Positions 1-8,139 are shown, counted from the first letter of the stretch. The stretch: 64,000 nucleotides of DNA from Zoogloea sp. (GCF_017302315.1 NZ_JAFLDT010000007.1:37531-101530); one strand, 5' to 3'. Program-made: numbers and translations. Notes: generated from the letters alone by a model not told the origin.

Positions 1-1916
1 GCGCCGAAGTGGTTGGCAGCCACCTGGCCTAGGCTGCGGGCCACGCTGGAGAGCTTTTCGCCGCGCACGGCGCGTGTCAGGGCGCCGGTCTCGATGCCCA
101 CCGGGCAGGCCGTTGAGCACAGGCCGCAGGTGGCGCAGGTGTCCAGGCCCATGTAGAGGTAGTCCTCGGCGAGCTGGCCCGGCGCCTCGCCGGCGGCCTG
201 GCGGCGCGACAGCTCGCGCCAGCCGACGATCCGCTGGCGCGGCGACAGGGTGAGGCCATGGGACGGGCACTGGGGCTCGCAGAAGCCGCACTCGATGCAG
301 CGGTCCACCGGGGCGTAGAGCTGGCCGGCGGCGGGCATGGGCTTGAGGTTCTTGAGGTGGGCCTCGGGGTCGTCGTTGATGATGACGCCCGGGTTGAGCA
401 GGCCTTCGGGGTCGAAGAGCTGCTTGATCTCCTTCATCAGGGCATAGGCCTGGGTGCCCCATTCCAGCTCGACGAAGGGCGCCATGTTGCGGCCGGTGCC
501 GTGTTCGGCCTTCAGGGAGGCGTCGTACTTGGTGACCAGCACCGTGCACAGCTCATCCATGAAGGCGGCGTAGCGGGCCACCTCGGATTCGATGCCGAAG
601 TCCTGGGTGAACACGAAGTGGACGTTCCCCTCCAGGGCGTGGCCGAAGATGATGGCCTCGTGATAGCCGTGCTTGGCAAACAGGTGCTGCAGGTCGAGGC
701 AGGCGGCGGCCAGGTCGGGCACGGCGACGGCCACGTCCTCGATGATCACCGTGGTGCCGGGCTTGCGCACCGCGCCGACGGCCGGGAAAGTGCCCTTGCG
801 CACGTTCCACAGACGCTCGATCTCGGCCGGGTCGGTGGTGAAGGCGGGGGCTTCGATCAGCGGGTAGGCGCCCAGCTCGTCGAGCACCGAGGCAATCCGC
901 ACTTGCAGATCGCCAGCCGAGGGTGCGCGGGTTTCGATGAGCAGGGCGGTGGCGCCCTCGGGCAGGGTTTTCAGCAGCGGCGGCATGCCCGGCTTGTGGG
1001 CGACACAGCGCAGGGAGGCCCGGTCGAGCAGCTCCACGGCATCCACAGGGCGCTCCTTCAGGCCCACCACGGCGCGGCAGGCGCTTTCCATGTCCGGGAA
1101 GAAGGCCAGGGCGCTGGCCTTGTGGGCATACTCGGGGACGGTCTGGTAGGTGATGCGGGAGATGAAGCCGAGGGTGCCCTCGGAGCCGATCATCAGGTGG
1201 GCGAGGATGTCCACCGGGTCGCTGTAGTCCACCAGGGCGTTGAGGCTGTAGCCGGTGGTGTTCTTGATCTTGTACTTGGCACGGATGCGGCTGGCCAGGG
1301 CCTTGTCGGCGCGCACGTCGGCGGACAGGGCGGCAAGGCGCTCCAGCAGGCTGCGGTGACTGATCTTGAAGGCCGCCACGCTGCTGCTGTCGCCGGTGTC
1401 GAGCACGGTGCCATCGGCCAGCAGCACGCGGATCGAGCCCAGGGTGTTGTAGCTGTTCTGGGCGGTGCCGCAGCACATGCCGGAGCTGTTGTTGGCAGCC
1501 ATGCCGCCGATCTTGGCGGCGTTGATGGAGGCCGGGTCGGGGCCGATCTTGCGCCCCAGGGGGGCGAGGCGGCGATTAACCTCGGCGCCGATGATGGCCG
1601 GGCCCACCTGCACGGTATTGCCGTCGGTGCTGATGGTGCAGGTGGCGAGACCTTCGCCCAGCAGCACCAGCACCCCATCGGTGACGGCTTGGCCGCACAG
1701 GCTGGTGCCGGCGGCGCGGAAGGTGACGGCGCGCTGGTGCTGGCGCGCCAGCTCGACCACGCTGCGCACTTCACCCTCGTCATTGACCACCGCCACCACT
1801 TCGGGGATCAGGCGGTAGAAGCTGCCGTCGGTGCCGTAGGCAAGGCGGCGCAGTTCGTCGGTAATCACGCGGTCGGCGGAGAGCCGCTGGCGCAGGGCGT
1901 CGATGAGAGCGGACAT
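1..1916 (-). CDS. dld: FAD- and Fe-S-containing D-lactate dehydrogenase (Dld-II/GlcD type), 3' end outside window
   Basis: About 638 residues are visible from an ATG preceded by GGGAGGA; the C-terminus lies beyond the left edge. The N-terminal half is a VAO-type FAD-binding domain (GTSLCGQAV flavin loop near residue 75, then a GSEGTLGFISR segment) followed by an FAD-oxidase C-terminal domain. After it come two ferredoxin-like cysteine clusters, CIECGFCEPQCP and CATCGLCSTACPVG. This arrangement is that of the large respiratory D-lactate dehydrogenase found beside lldEGF in Shewanella, which oxidises D-lactate to pyruvate and passes electrons to the quinone pool. Members run to about 930-960 residues, so a CCG-type C-terminal part is expected outside the window. 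It lies 75 bases downstream of lldF in the same direction. Glycolate or 2-hydroxyglutarate are alternative substrates that sequence alone cannot exclude. Confidence 0.85.
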   Translation of the reverse strand, partial: MSALIDALRQRLSADRVITDELRRLAYGTDGSFYRLIPEVVAVVNDEGEVRSVVELARQHQRAVTFRAAGTSLCGQAVTDGVLVLLGEGLATCTISTDGNTVQVGPAIIGAEVNRRLAPLGRKIGPDPASINAAKIGGMAANNSSGMCCGTAQNSYNTLGSIRVLLADGTVLDTGDSSSVAAFKISHRSLLERLAALSADVRADKALASRIRAKYKIKNTTGYSLNALVDYSDPVDILAHLMIGSEGTLGFISRITYQTVPEYAHKASALAFFPDMESACRAVVGLKERPVDAVELLDRASLRCVAHKPGMPPLLKTLPEGATALLIETRAPSAGDLQVRIASVLDELGAYPLIEAPAFTTDPAEIERLWNVRKGTFPAVGAVRKPGTTVIIEDVAVAVPDLAAACLDLQHLFAKHGYHEAIIFGHALEGNVHFVFTQDFGIESEVARYAAFMDELCTVLVTKYDASLKAEHGTGRNMAPFVELEWGTQAYALMKEIKQLFDPEGLLNPGVIINDDPEAHLKNLKPMPAAGQLYAPVDRCIECGFCEPQCPSHGLTLSPRQRIVGWRELSRRQAAGEAPGQLAEDYLYMGLDTCATCGLCSTACPVGIETGALTRAVRGEKLSSVARSLGQVAANHFG

Positions 1917-1991
1917 GGCGGGTCCTCCCGTCAGGGATTGAGGTTGAACTTTTGGGGGGGATGTAGGGGCGGCTTCAGCCGCCCATCCGCA

Positions 1992-3452
1992 CTAGCGTCG
2001 GTCTTTGACCATGTCTCGGAGCCTTCGCGGGGCGGGTTGCAGGGGCATGCGGGCCGCCGTCCAGCCGCCCTGCCGTTTGGGCGTGAAGGCGCGGAAGCGG
2101 GTGGCCAGCCAGCTGAAGGCCCTATAGCTGCCGGGGCGGGCATGGACCCGCGCCCACATACGCCACACGAAGCTCACCAGTGCGCTGTGCCCGGCGCCCT
2201 GACCCACCATGGCCGGGTTGGCGTGGGGTTCGCTGTTGGCTTCGCCGCGCAGGCGGATCAGCAGTTCGGGGATGGGGATCTTCACCGGGCAGACTTCGCC
2301 GCAGGCACCGCACAGGCTGGAGGCGGTAGGCAGCAGGTGGGTCTGCTCCAGCCCCATCATGTGGGGCGAGACGATCTTGCCGATGGGGCCGGGGTAGGTG
2401 GTCCCGTAAGCATGACCGCCGATCCGGGTGTAGACCGGGCAGTGGTTCATGCAGGCGCCGCAGCGGATGCATTGCAGCGTCTTGCGCAGTTGTTCGTCGG
2501 CGTAGGCCTGGCTGCGGCCGTTGTCGAGGAGCACCAGGTGCACTTCCTCCGGGCCGTCCTTGTCTTCGCCCCGGCGCGGGCCGGAAATCATGTTGAAGTA
2601 GGTGGACACGGCCTGGCCGGTGGCCGAGCGGGTGAGGATGGAGAACAGCGGGGCGACGTGCTCCAGCTTCTCCACCACCTTCTCGATGCCGGTGATGGCG
2701 ATGTGCACCTTGGGCACGGTGGTGCACATGCGGCCGTTGCCTTCATTCTCGACGAGGCACAGGGTGCCGGTCTCGGCCACCGCGAAGTTGACGCCGGAGA
2801 GGCCGACGTCGGCGATCTCGAACTTCTCGCGCAGCACCCGGCGGCCGATCTGGATCAAGGCATCCACGTTGTCGGTGTAGGTGACACCGGGGATGTGCTC
2901 GGCGAACAGCTTGGCGATCTGCTGCTTGGTCTGGTGGATCGCCGGCATGATGATGTGGGAGGGCTTCTCGCCGGCGAGCTGGACGATGTATTCGCCCATG
3001 TCCGATTCGAGGGCACCGACGCCGGCGGCTTCCATGGCGTGGTTGAACTCGATCTCCTCGCTGACCATCGATTTGCCCTTGACGATCAGCTTGGCCTGAT
3101 GGCGCCGGGCGATGTCCAGCATGATGGCGTTGGCTTCATCGGGGGTCTCGGCCCAATGCACCTGCACGCCGTTGCGGGTCAGGTTGGCTTCGAGTTGTTC
3201 CAGCAGATCGGGCAACTTCGACAGGCTGTACTGGCGGATGGACTCGGACAGGCTGCGCAGGGAGTCCAGTTCGTTCGCATCGGGAAACTGGGCGGCGCGC
3301 TTGGCCATCAGGAAGTCCATGGCGCCACGGAAGCTGGTGCGCAGGTGTGGGTCGTTCACCGCGTCATGCATGCGCGCCCGCAGGGCCTGGGCCGAGACGA
3401 ACGCGATGGGCTGGCCGGCGTCCTTGCCGGCGGTGTTGGCCTGGGCGCTCAT
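1992..3452 (-). CDS. lldF: L-lactate dehydrogenase complex protein LldF (iron-sulfur subunit)
   Basis: A 486-residue protein of the LutB/LldF family. The N-terminal two thirds is the LUD domain shared with LldG. The C-terminal third carries two 4Fe-4S motifs, CIRCGACMNHCPVY (about residue 300) and CGACGEVCPVKIPIPELL (about residue 350). LldEFG together oxidise L-lactate to pyruvate at the membrane, and LldF is the electron-relay subunit. The start codon sits inside the end of lldG (ATGA overlap at 3449-3452), so the two are translationally coupled. Length and cysteine pattern match the family well. Confidence 0.93.
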   Translation of the reverse strand: MSAQANTAGKDAGQPIAFVSAQALRARMHDAVNDPHLRTSFRGAMDFLMAKRAAQFPDANELDSLRSLSESIRQYSLSKLPDLLEQLEANLTRNGVQVHWAETPDEANAIMLDIARRHQAKLIVKGKSMVSEEIEFNHAMEAAGVGALESDMGEYIVQLAGEKPSHIIMPAIHQTKQQIAKLFAEHIPGVTYTDNVDALIQIGRRVLREKFEIADVGLSGVNFAVAETGTLCLVENEGNGRMCTTVPKVHIAITGIEKVVEKLEHVAPLFSILTRSATGQAVSTYFNMISGPRRGEDKDGPEEVHLVLLDNGRSQAYADEQLRKTLQCIRCGACMNHCPVYTRIGGHAYGTTYPGPIGKIVSPHMMGLEQTHLLPTASSLCGACGEVCPVKIPIPELLIRLRGEANSEPHANPAMVGQGAGHSALVSFVWRMWARVHARPGSYRAFSWLATRFRAFTPKRQGGWTAARMPLQPAPRRLRDMVKDRR

Positions 3453-4123
3453 TGCACGTCTCCTTCGGCGTTGATGACCAGCACGATCAGCTCCTTCGGG
3501 CCGTGGGCGCCGTAGGCCAGGGTTTGCTGGATGTCGGCGGTCTTGGACGGGCCGGAGATCAGCAGGGCGTTGGTGGGCAGCCCTGCCGCCCAGTTCTCGC
3601 TCACCAGGGCGTCGTAGAAGGTGGGGTGGATGTGGGCCGCGTCAAGCAGGGCGAAGTGGATCGGCGGCACCAGCGACAGGGTGCGCGGCTCGTCGGCGGA
3701 CGACCACAGGATCAGGCTGCCGGTCTCGGCGATGGCGCCGCGGGTTTGGGTGAAGCCGGCGTCCACCGTGTGGAACAGGTCGGCCTTGATGTCTTCCACC
3801 TGACCGGCCCAGGGGCGCAGGGTGGTGCCGGCAAACGTCGCGGGATCCAGGCGGCGGCCGGCCGGGGTTTGAGCCCCGAAAAGGAGGGTGCCCACGCCCT
3901 TGTCGGCGCACAGGCGGGCAAGCAGGGCAGGCCAGTCGGCCTCGGTGCTGACATGCACATCGGCGTGGAAGCCTTCGATGCCGGTGCGGAAGCGGGCCAG
4001 CCGTTCGGCCTTCGATTCGTTGTGGGCCCGGGGCGCGTAGTGGGCGTCGAGGGTGGGCGCCGGTAAGGCCTGAGCGGGCTGGGTGCCGCGCAGCTTGGCG
4101 AGGATGCGGTCGCGGGCGCTCAT
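3449..4123 (-). CDS. lldG: Lactate utilization protein LldG (LutC)
   Basis: A 224-residue LUD-domain protein beginning MSARDRILAKLRG. The same frame stays open upstream, but the ATG at 4123 overlaps the lldE stop (ATGA) and gives the usual family length, so I chose it. The C-terminal half holds the family's TRGAIAETGSLIL and LVPPIHFAL segments. LldG/LutC is the smallest subunit of the L-lactate oxidase complex, and its exact catalytic role is not settled. It is coupled to lldE upstream and lldF downstream by four-base overlaps, so the three are almost certainly one transcript. Confidence 0.93.
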   Translation of the reverse strand: MSARDRILAKLRGTQPAQALPAPTLDAHYAPRAHNESKAERLARFRTGIEGFHADVHVSTEADWPALLARLCADKGVGTLLFGAQTPAGRRLDPATFAGTTLRPWAGQVEDIKADLFHTVDAGFTQTRGAIAETGSLILWSSADEPRTLSLVPPIHFALLDAAHIHPTFYDALVSENWAAGLPTNALLISGPSKTADIQQTLAYGAHGPKELIVLVINAEGDVQ

Positions 4124-4941
4124 GTCGTGCTTCCTCCGGTGCGGCGGAGCAGGAAGGTGGCCAGGTGCTCGCCGGGCAGGGAGGCGCTGGCACGGCCGGC
4201 GTCCTGGTCTTCCCGGGCGGCGCGCTGGGTGATGTTGAGCATGCAGCCGCAGTCTGCGGTCACCATCTGGCAGGCGCCGGTGGCCTTGATGGAGGCGACC
4301 TTGTCGCTGACCATGGCGGTGGAGACGTCCGGGTGCTTGAGGGAGAAGGTGCCGCCGAAGCCGCAGCATTCCGACTCGTGATCGTGGATGGCCAGGGTCA
4401 CGTTGCCCAGGCGGGCGAGCAGTTCGCGGCCCACCAGCAGGGTACCCATCTCGCGGCGGGCCGAGCAGGAGGTGTGCAGCGCCACGGTAAGCGCAGGGCC
4501 CTGGTCGGGGCGCTTGAAATCCAGCACATGCACCAGAAACTCGGCGAACTCGAAAGTGCGTTCGGCGATGGCGGCTGCCCGGGCCTTGAGGGCCGGGTCG
4601 TTGGCGACGACCTTCTCCCAGTTCCAGCGGATCATGCCGCCGCAGGAGCCGGAGGGCACCACGATGGGGTAGTCGCCGGGAAACAGGTCGAGCTGGGATT
4701 CGACCACCTGGCGGGCTTCGTCCGGGAAGCCGCTGGTATATGCGGGCTGGCCGCAACAGGTCTGGTTGTCGGGAAAGATCACACGGATGCCTTCGCGCTC
4801 CAGCAGGGCGATGGCGTCCATGCCGGCCTCGGGCACGAACATGTCCACCAGGCAGGTGGCGTAGAAATACACCGCAGCGGGGCGGGGCGGGTAGCTGCGC
4901 GTGGCATGTCCGGCGCCCGCAGCCTCGGGGGCTTTGCTCAT
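4120..4941 (-). CDS. lldE: L-lactate dehydrogenase complex protein LldE (CCG-domain subunit)
   Basis: First gene of the lldEGF-dld operon; 273 residues from an ATG with a GGAGGAG ribosome site. Two cysteine-rich CCG domains are visible. The first has ATCLVDMF, CCGQPAY and PSGSCGGM; the second has LHTSCSARREMG, ESECCGFGG and DCGCMLNI. This is the heterodisulfide-reductase-type domain pair found in LutA/LldE and GlpC, which binds iron-sulfur centres. Slightly longer than many homologues because of about 20 extra N-terminal residues rich in Ala and Pro. A GntR-type operator lies 78 bases upstream, which suggests lactate control. Confidence 0.93.
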   Translation of the reverse strand: MSKAPEAAGAGHATRSYPPRPAAVYFYATCLVDMFVPEAGMDAIALLEREGIRVIFPDNQTCCGQPAYTSGFPDEARQVVESQLDLFPGDYPIVVPSGSCGGMIRWNWEKVVANDPALKARAAAIAERTFEFAEFLVHVLDFKRPDQGPALTVALHTSCSARREMGTLLVGRELLARLGNVTLAIHDHESECCGFGGTFSLKHPDVSTAMVSDKVASIKATGACQMVTADCGCMLNITQRAAREDQDAGRASASLPGEHLATFLLRRTGGSTT

Positions 4942-4991
4942 GTCTCCTCCAGTCCTGCCGGCGGGCGACGGGGGCGTCGCTGCGGCGATCG

Positions 4992-5020
4992 GCTATCAGT
5001 ATTTGATTGATTCCGGTAAA
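4992..5020 (-). promoter_or_regulatory. candidate sigma-70 promoter of lldE
   Basis: On the minus strand TTTACC (5015-5020) and GATAGC (4992-4997) are separated by 17 bases. The -35 overlaps the edge of the operator palindrome at 5019-5035. A regulator bound there would block polymerase. The -10 is poor, so this is tentative. Confidence 0.35.
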
Positions 5021-5035
5021 TTGGTAAGACCAATT
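5019..5035. promoter_or_regulatory. GntR/FCD-family operator, site A (lld operon side)
   Basis: Perfect inverted repeat AATTGGT-AAG-ACCAATT. The core TGGTAAGACCA fits the TGGTnnnACCA pattern known for PdhR/LldR/GlcC-type regulators. It lies between the divergent lldE and regulator genes. Site B (5186-5200) repeats 15 bases of it in the opposite orientation. Confidence 0.75.
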
Positions 5036-5154
5036 GATCGGATGGGTGAAAATTTACGCTCTGGCTCGACGCACGTCAATCCCGGGTTTACCTCAAGGGA
5101 CTGATTTCATGAGTTTCCACGGGTAAACCTCTAGCGCTGGGGGGTGTGCCGTGC

Positions 5155-5184
5155 TTGTGATCGGCCCTGAGGACGCCGTAAGAT
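5155..5184 (+). promoter_or_regulatory. candidate sigma-70 promoter of the GntR regulator gene
   Basis: TTGTGA (5155-5160), 18-base spacer, TAAGAT (5179-5184). Operator site B follows within two bases, so transcription would begin inside the operator. This placement fits autorepression and supports the start codon at 5214 rather than GTG at 5151. Confidence 0.5.
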
Positions 5185-5185
5185 C

Positions 5186-5200
5186 TGGTCTTACCAATTT
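5186..5200. promoter_or_regulatory. GntR/FCD-family operator, site B (regulator side)
   Basis: TGGTCTTACCAATTT is the exact reverse complement of 5018-5032 in site A. The symmetrical core is TGGT-CTT-ACCA at 5186-5196. It sits between the candidate -10 and the likely start codon of the regulator. Confidence 0.7.
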
Positions 5201-5213
5201 GAGTATCAAGCCC

Positions 5214-6035
5214 ATGGCCAACGGCAAGCTGGCGGTGCAACGCCTTTCCGACACCATCGCCCACGAACTCGAGCGGCGCATCCTGGATGGCGCCCTCAAG
5301 CCCGGTGACCGCCTGCAGCCGGAGCGCGAGCTGGCGGTCGAGCTGGGCGTTTCGCGCCCGTCCCTGCGCGAGGCCATCCAGAAGCTTGTCTCGAAGGGCC
5401 TGCTGCACAGCCGCCAGGGCGGTGGCACCTACGTGACCGACCGCCTTGATGCGGGCTTCATCGATCCATGGCAGGAGATGTTGCGCCAGCACCCCAACAT
5501 CCAGGGCGATCTGCTGGAGTTTCGCGGCATGCTGGAGTGCGAGGCCGCATCCCTGGCCGCACGCCGCGCCACCGACGCCGATCTGCAGCGCATCGATGAG
5601 GCCTTTGCCCGGGTCGAGGCGCTGTTTGCCCAGGGCACCTCGCCGGAAGTGCTGGAGCAGCAGGTGAAGGCCGACCTGGCCTTCCACCAGGCGATTGCCG
5701 AGGCGGCCCACAACGTGATGTTCGGGCACCTCACGGCCAGTCTGTTCCGCGTCATCAATGACCACATCGACCGCAACCTGCGGCACCTGCGGCGTACCGA
5801 AGGCGACTGGAAGGAGCTGCGTGACCAGCATCGTGCGATCTGGAAGGGCATCCGCAGCCGCGATCCGGCCTTGGCCTCGGCGGCGGTGCGCCGGCACATC
5901 GATTTTGTCAGCGAAAGCATGGTGGCCCGGGCACGCCACGAAGAGCGGGAGACCCGCGCCCGTGTGGCCCGCAACCTTGTTCGGTCGGCACCCCTGAAGG
6001 GGGAGGCGGCCGAGGTGGAGAGCGGATCGCAGTAG
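5214..6035 (+). CDS. GntR-family (FCD) transcriptional regulator of lactate oxidation, LldR/PdhR-like
   Basis: A 273-residue protein from ATG 5214. Residues 8-75 form a GntR winged helix-turn-helix (LQPERELAVELGVSRPSLREAIQKL, shown by its RPSLREA recognition segment) followed by the RQGGGTYV wing. The remainder is an all-helical FCD ligand-binding domain (LLEFRGMLECEAA, then the KADLAFHQAIAEAAHN and FRVINDHID regions), which in this family binds small carboxylates, often through a metal. It is divergent from lldE, and two operators of the expected type lie in the gap. I infer that it controls both itself and the lld operon in response to lactate. The GTG at 5151 is less likely because it would put the promoter and operator inside the gene. 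No good Shine-Dalgarno precedes 5214, and TTG 5199 remains possible. Confidence 0.88.
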   Translation: MANGKLAVQRLSDTIAHELERRILDGALKPGDRLQPERELAVELGVSRPSLREAIQKLVSKGLLHSRQGGGTYVTDRLDAGFIDPWQEMLRQHPNIQGDLLEFRGMLECEAASLAARRATDADLQRIDEAFARVEALFAQGTSPEVLEQQVKADLAFHQAIAEAAHNVMFGHLTASLFRVINDHIDRNLRHLRRTEGDWKELRDQHRAIWKGIRSRDPALASAAVRRHIDFVSESMVARARHEERETRARVARNLVRSAPLKGEAAEVESGSQ

Positions 6036-6070
6036 AATCGTCGTCCCTTCGCCGGCTTTCAGCACCATCC

Positions 6071-7399
6071 ATGCATTCCCTTGAAGACCTGCGCGCCGGG
6101 CGCCTGAACGGTGCGCGGCAGCTCCGCCTGTGTGCCGGCCTGGGCGAGTTTCCCCGGGAGATTTTCGATCTTGCGGACACCCTGGAAGTGCTCGACCTTT
6201 CCGGCAATCAGCTGAGCACGCTGCCGGACGATCTGCCGCGTCTGCACCGGCTGCGCATCCTGTTCTGCTCGGGCAATCCCTTCCGGGTGCTGCCCGAGGT
6301 GCTGGGGCGCTGCCCGCAACTGGAGATGGTGGGCTTCAAGTCGTGCCAGATTGAACGGGTGCCCGCCGAGGCGCTGCCAACCCGCCTGCGCTGGCTGATC
6401 CTCACCGACAATCAGGTCGAGGTGCTGCCGGCTGCCATCGGGCGCTGTACCCGGCTGCAGAAACTGATGCTGGCCGGCAACCGCCTGCGCAGCCTGCCGC
6501 CCGAGCTGGCCGCGTGCACCCGGCTCGAACTGCTGCGCATCGCCGCCAATCAGCTCACCGGGTTGCCCGGCTGGCTGCTGCGCCTGCCCCGCCTGGCGTG
6601 GCTGGCCTATGCCGGCAATCCCTTCTGCACGGCGGCGGAGCAGGCCGCGCAGGGGGCAGATCGGGCCGATCCGGTGCCCTGGCATGCCCTGGCCCTGCAG
6701 CAGGTGCTGGGGGAGGGCGCCTCCGGAGTGATCCATCGTGCCGCCTGGCAGGACGGTGCCTACTGCCGGGATGTGGCGGTGAAGCTGTTCAAGGGCGCCG
6801 TGACCAGCGACGGCCTGCCCCTCAACGAGATGGCCGTGTGCCTGGGGGCCGGCGATCACCCCAACCTGATCCCGGTGCTGGGCCGCATCGCGGGTCATCC
6901 GGCCGACGGGCATGGGCTGGTGATGGCCTTGATCGACGCGGGCTTCCGCAGCCTCGCCGGGCCGCCCAGCTTCGAGTCCTGCACCCGTGACGTGTATGCG
7001 CCGGATGCCCGGTTCGCGCCGGGCGTGGCCCTGCGCATTGCCCGGGGAATCGCCTCGGTGGCCTGCCATCTGCACGCCCGGGGCATCAACCATGGCGATC
7101 TCTACGCCCACAACATCCTGCATTGTGGAGAGGGGCAGGCCGTGCTCGGTGATTTTGGCGCCGCGTCCTTCCATCCACCCGGCGACCCGGGGGCGGCTGA
7201 GGCCTTGCAGCGTATCGAGGTGCGGGCCTTCGGATGCCTGCTGGAGGAGTTGGTGGAGCGCAGCACGGACGGGCCGGAGGGCGGCCCGAGAGTGGCTTTG
7301 GCTCGCCTTCAGGCGCGCTGCATTGACCCCGACCCCCGAGCTCGCCCGCTGTTTGCGGAGCTCGAACAGGCTCTTGTCAGGCTTGGGGAGAGGGCGTGA
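6071..7399 (+). CDS. Leucine-rich repeat protein kinase (eukaryotic-like)
   Basis: A 442-residue soluble protein with two clear halves. Residues 15-195 hold about seven leucine-rich repeats of the bacterial LxxLPxxL type (LDLSGNQLSTLP, LILTDNQVEVLP, LMLAGNRLRSLP). Residues 208-440 are a protein-kinase fold: glycine loop GEGASG (214-219), beta-3 lysine in AVKLF (K238), helix-C glutamate candidate E253, catalytic loop HGDLYAHN (341-348, replacing the usual HRDLKPxN) and DFG (361-363). All catalytic residues are present, so it may be active as a Ser/Thr kinase. No signal peptide or membrane segment is seen. It starts 35 bases after the GntR regulator and overlaps the next small gene by GTGA. LRR-kinases of this type occur in proteobacteria, but their targets are unknown to me; substrate binding by the repeats is inference. 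Confidence 0.85.
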   Translation: MHSLEDLRAGRLNGARQLRLCAGLGEFPREIFDLADTLEVLDLSGNQLSTLPDDLPRLHRLRILFCSGNPFRVLPEVLGRCPQLEMVGFKSCQIERVPAEALPTRLRWLILTDNQVEVLPAAIGRCTRLQKLMLAGNRLRSLPPELAACTRLELLRIAANQLTGLPGWLLRLPRLAWLAYAGNPFCTAAEQAAQGADRADPVPWHALALQQVLGEGASGVIHRAAWQDGAYCRDVAVKLFKGAVTSDGLPLNEMAVCLGAGDHPNLIPVLGRIAGHPADGHGLVMALIDAGFRSLAGPPSFESCTRDVYAPDARFAPGVALRIARGIASVACHLHARGINHGDLYAHNILHCGEGQAVLGDFGAASFHPPGDPGAAEALQRIEVRAFGCLLEELVERSTDGPEGGPRVALARLQARCIDPDPRARPLFAELEQALVRLGERA

Positions 7400-7638
7400 A
7401 AGCAGCCTTCCTGCAGTGGATCCGTCAGCGCATCCAGGGTCGCAAGGTGCTTACGGAGATCGAGCGCGCCCGTATGCTCATCGCCGCCATCGACCGGGGC
7501 GGCATTCCGCTCAATCCTGCCCGGGTGAACGCCATCGCCCGGGATCTGGGGCTGTAGGTGTCGAGGAAGGCGCCGGTGGAGGAAACGGTGGAGCGGATCC
7601 GGGGGTGTCTGTTGCGGCACCGGGAGTGGGATCAGTGA
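7396..7638 (+). pseudogene. small gene of unknown function interrupted by an in-frame amber codon
   Basis: A GTG start overlaps the stop of the LRR kinase gene (GTGA, 7396-7399). Translation gives 53 residues (MKAAFLQWIRQRI, ERARMLIAAIDRGGIPLN, RVNAIARDLGL) and then TAG at 7555-7557. The same frame continues for 26 codons (SRKAPVEETVERIRGCL) to TGA at 7638. Both parts have the amphipathic, Arg/Ala-rich make-up of one small helical protein, and the join LGL-stop-VSRKAPVEE reads naturally if the amber codon was once GAG. I therefore call it an interrupted gene of about 79 residues. Alternatives are a real 53-residue protein, amber read-through, or a sequencing error. I do not recognise the family. 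Confidence 0.5.
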
Positions 7639-7722
7639 GCGCCCATTTCTGACGTGGGGCGCGAGTGCGTCAGTGCTTCCTCCGGGCGCGAGCTCGTGCT
7701 GCCCCTGTCGGGGGGCTGATCA

Positions 7723-8139
7723 TCAGGGGGCTGTCGTTCCGCTCCGGGAGGCGTGCAGGGGCGCATCAACGACCAGGATGTGATGGACCAGCTTGTCCTC
7801 GACCAGCACGCATAGTTCCTCACGGGACAACTGCCCGGCTTCAAAGCGGGCGACGCCCTCCGTCAGGGTGTCAAGGTAGCGCCGGTGCAGCCGGGCGTGC
7901 TCCGTCAGCTCGCCGCCGCCCTGCACGTTGAGTGCGTCCTCCTCGCGGGAAAAGTGATGAGCTGACAGTGTGGCAAAGTCGTGCACCAGGGGGCGGACCC
8001 GCGCGTTATCGGTGCAGCTCATGATCGCCCGGGCGGTCCGGGTGGCCATGACGATCAGCTGGCAGCGCGGTGCGTCGAGTGTCCTGTCGCCGATGGTGAG
8101 ATCCTTGATGCGGGAGAGCAATTGGTTTTTGACGGGCAT
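7723..8139 (-). CDS. hemerythrin-like protein lacking the first histidine ligand
   Basis: A 138-residue helical protein from ATG 8139. The frame is open to TTG 8217, but the upstream part looks non-coding. Hemerythrin signatures are HHFSREEDAL (HxxxE ligand pair), EHARLHRRY (HxxxH) and HHILVVD (HxxxD), in the correct order and spacing. The first helix normally gives a histidine in IDxxHxxL; here the matching segment reads TLDAPRCQLI with Arg/Cys, so a canonical five-histidine di-iron site cannot form. Bacterial hemerythrins bind O2 or NO or store it. This one may bind a modified site, another ligand, or act as a sensor. It lies 98 bases downstream of a response-regulator gene in the same direction. 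Confidence 0.7.
   Translation of the reverse strand: MPVKNQLLSRIKDLTIGDRTLDAPRCQLIVMATRTARAIMSCTDNARVRPLVHDFATLSAHHFSREEDALNVQGGGELTEHARLHRRYLDTLTEGVARFEAGQLSREELCVLVEDKLVHHILVVDAPLHASRSGTTAP

Noticed and set aside
258-3515. A 1,085-codon open frame on the plus strand opposite dld and lldF
   Set aside because: Its composition (runs of Gly, His, Gln, Val, Asp) is the mirror of GC-rich codon bias in the true genes, and the minus-strand proteins have clear domains. Similar mirror frames opposite fliF, glyS, clpA and others were dropped for the same reason.
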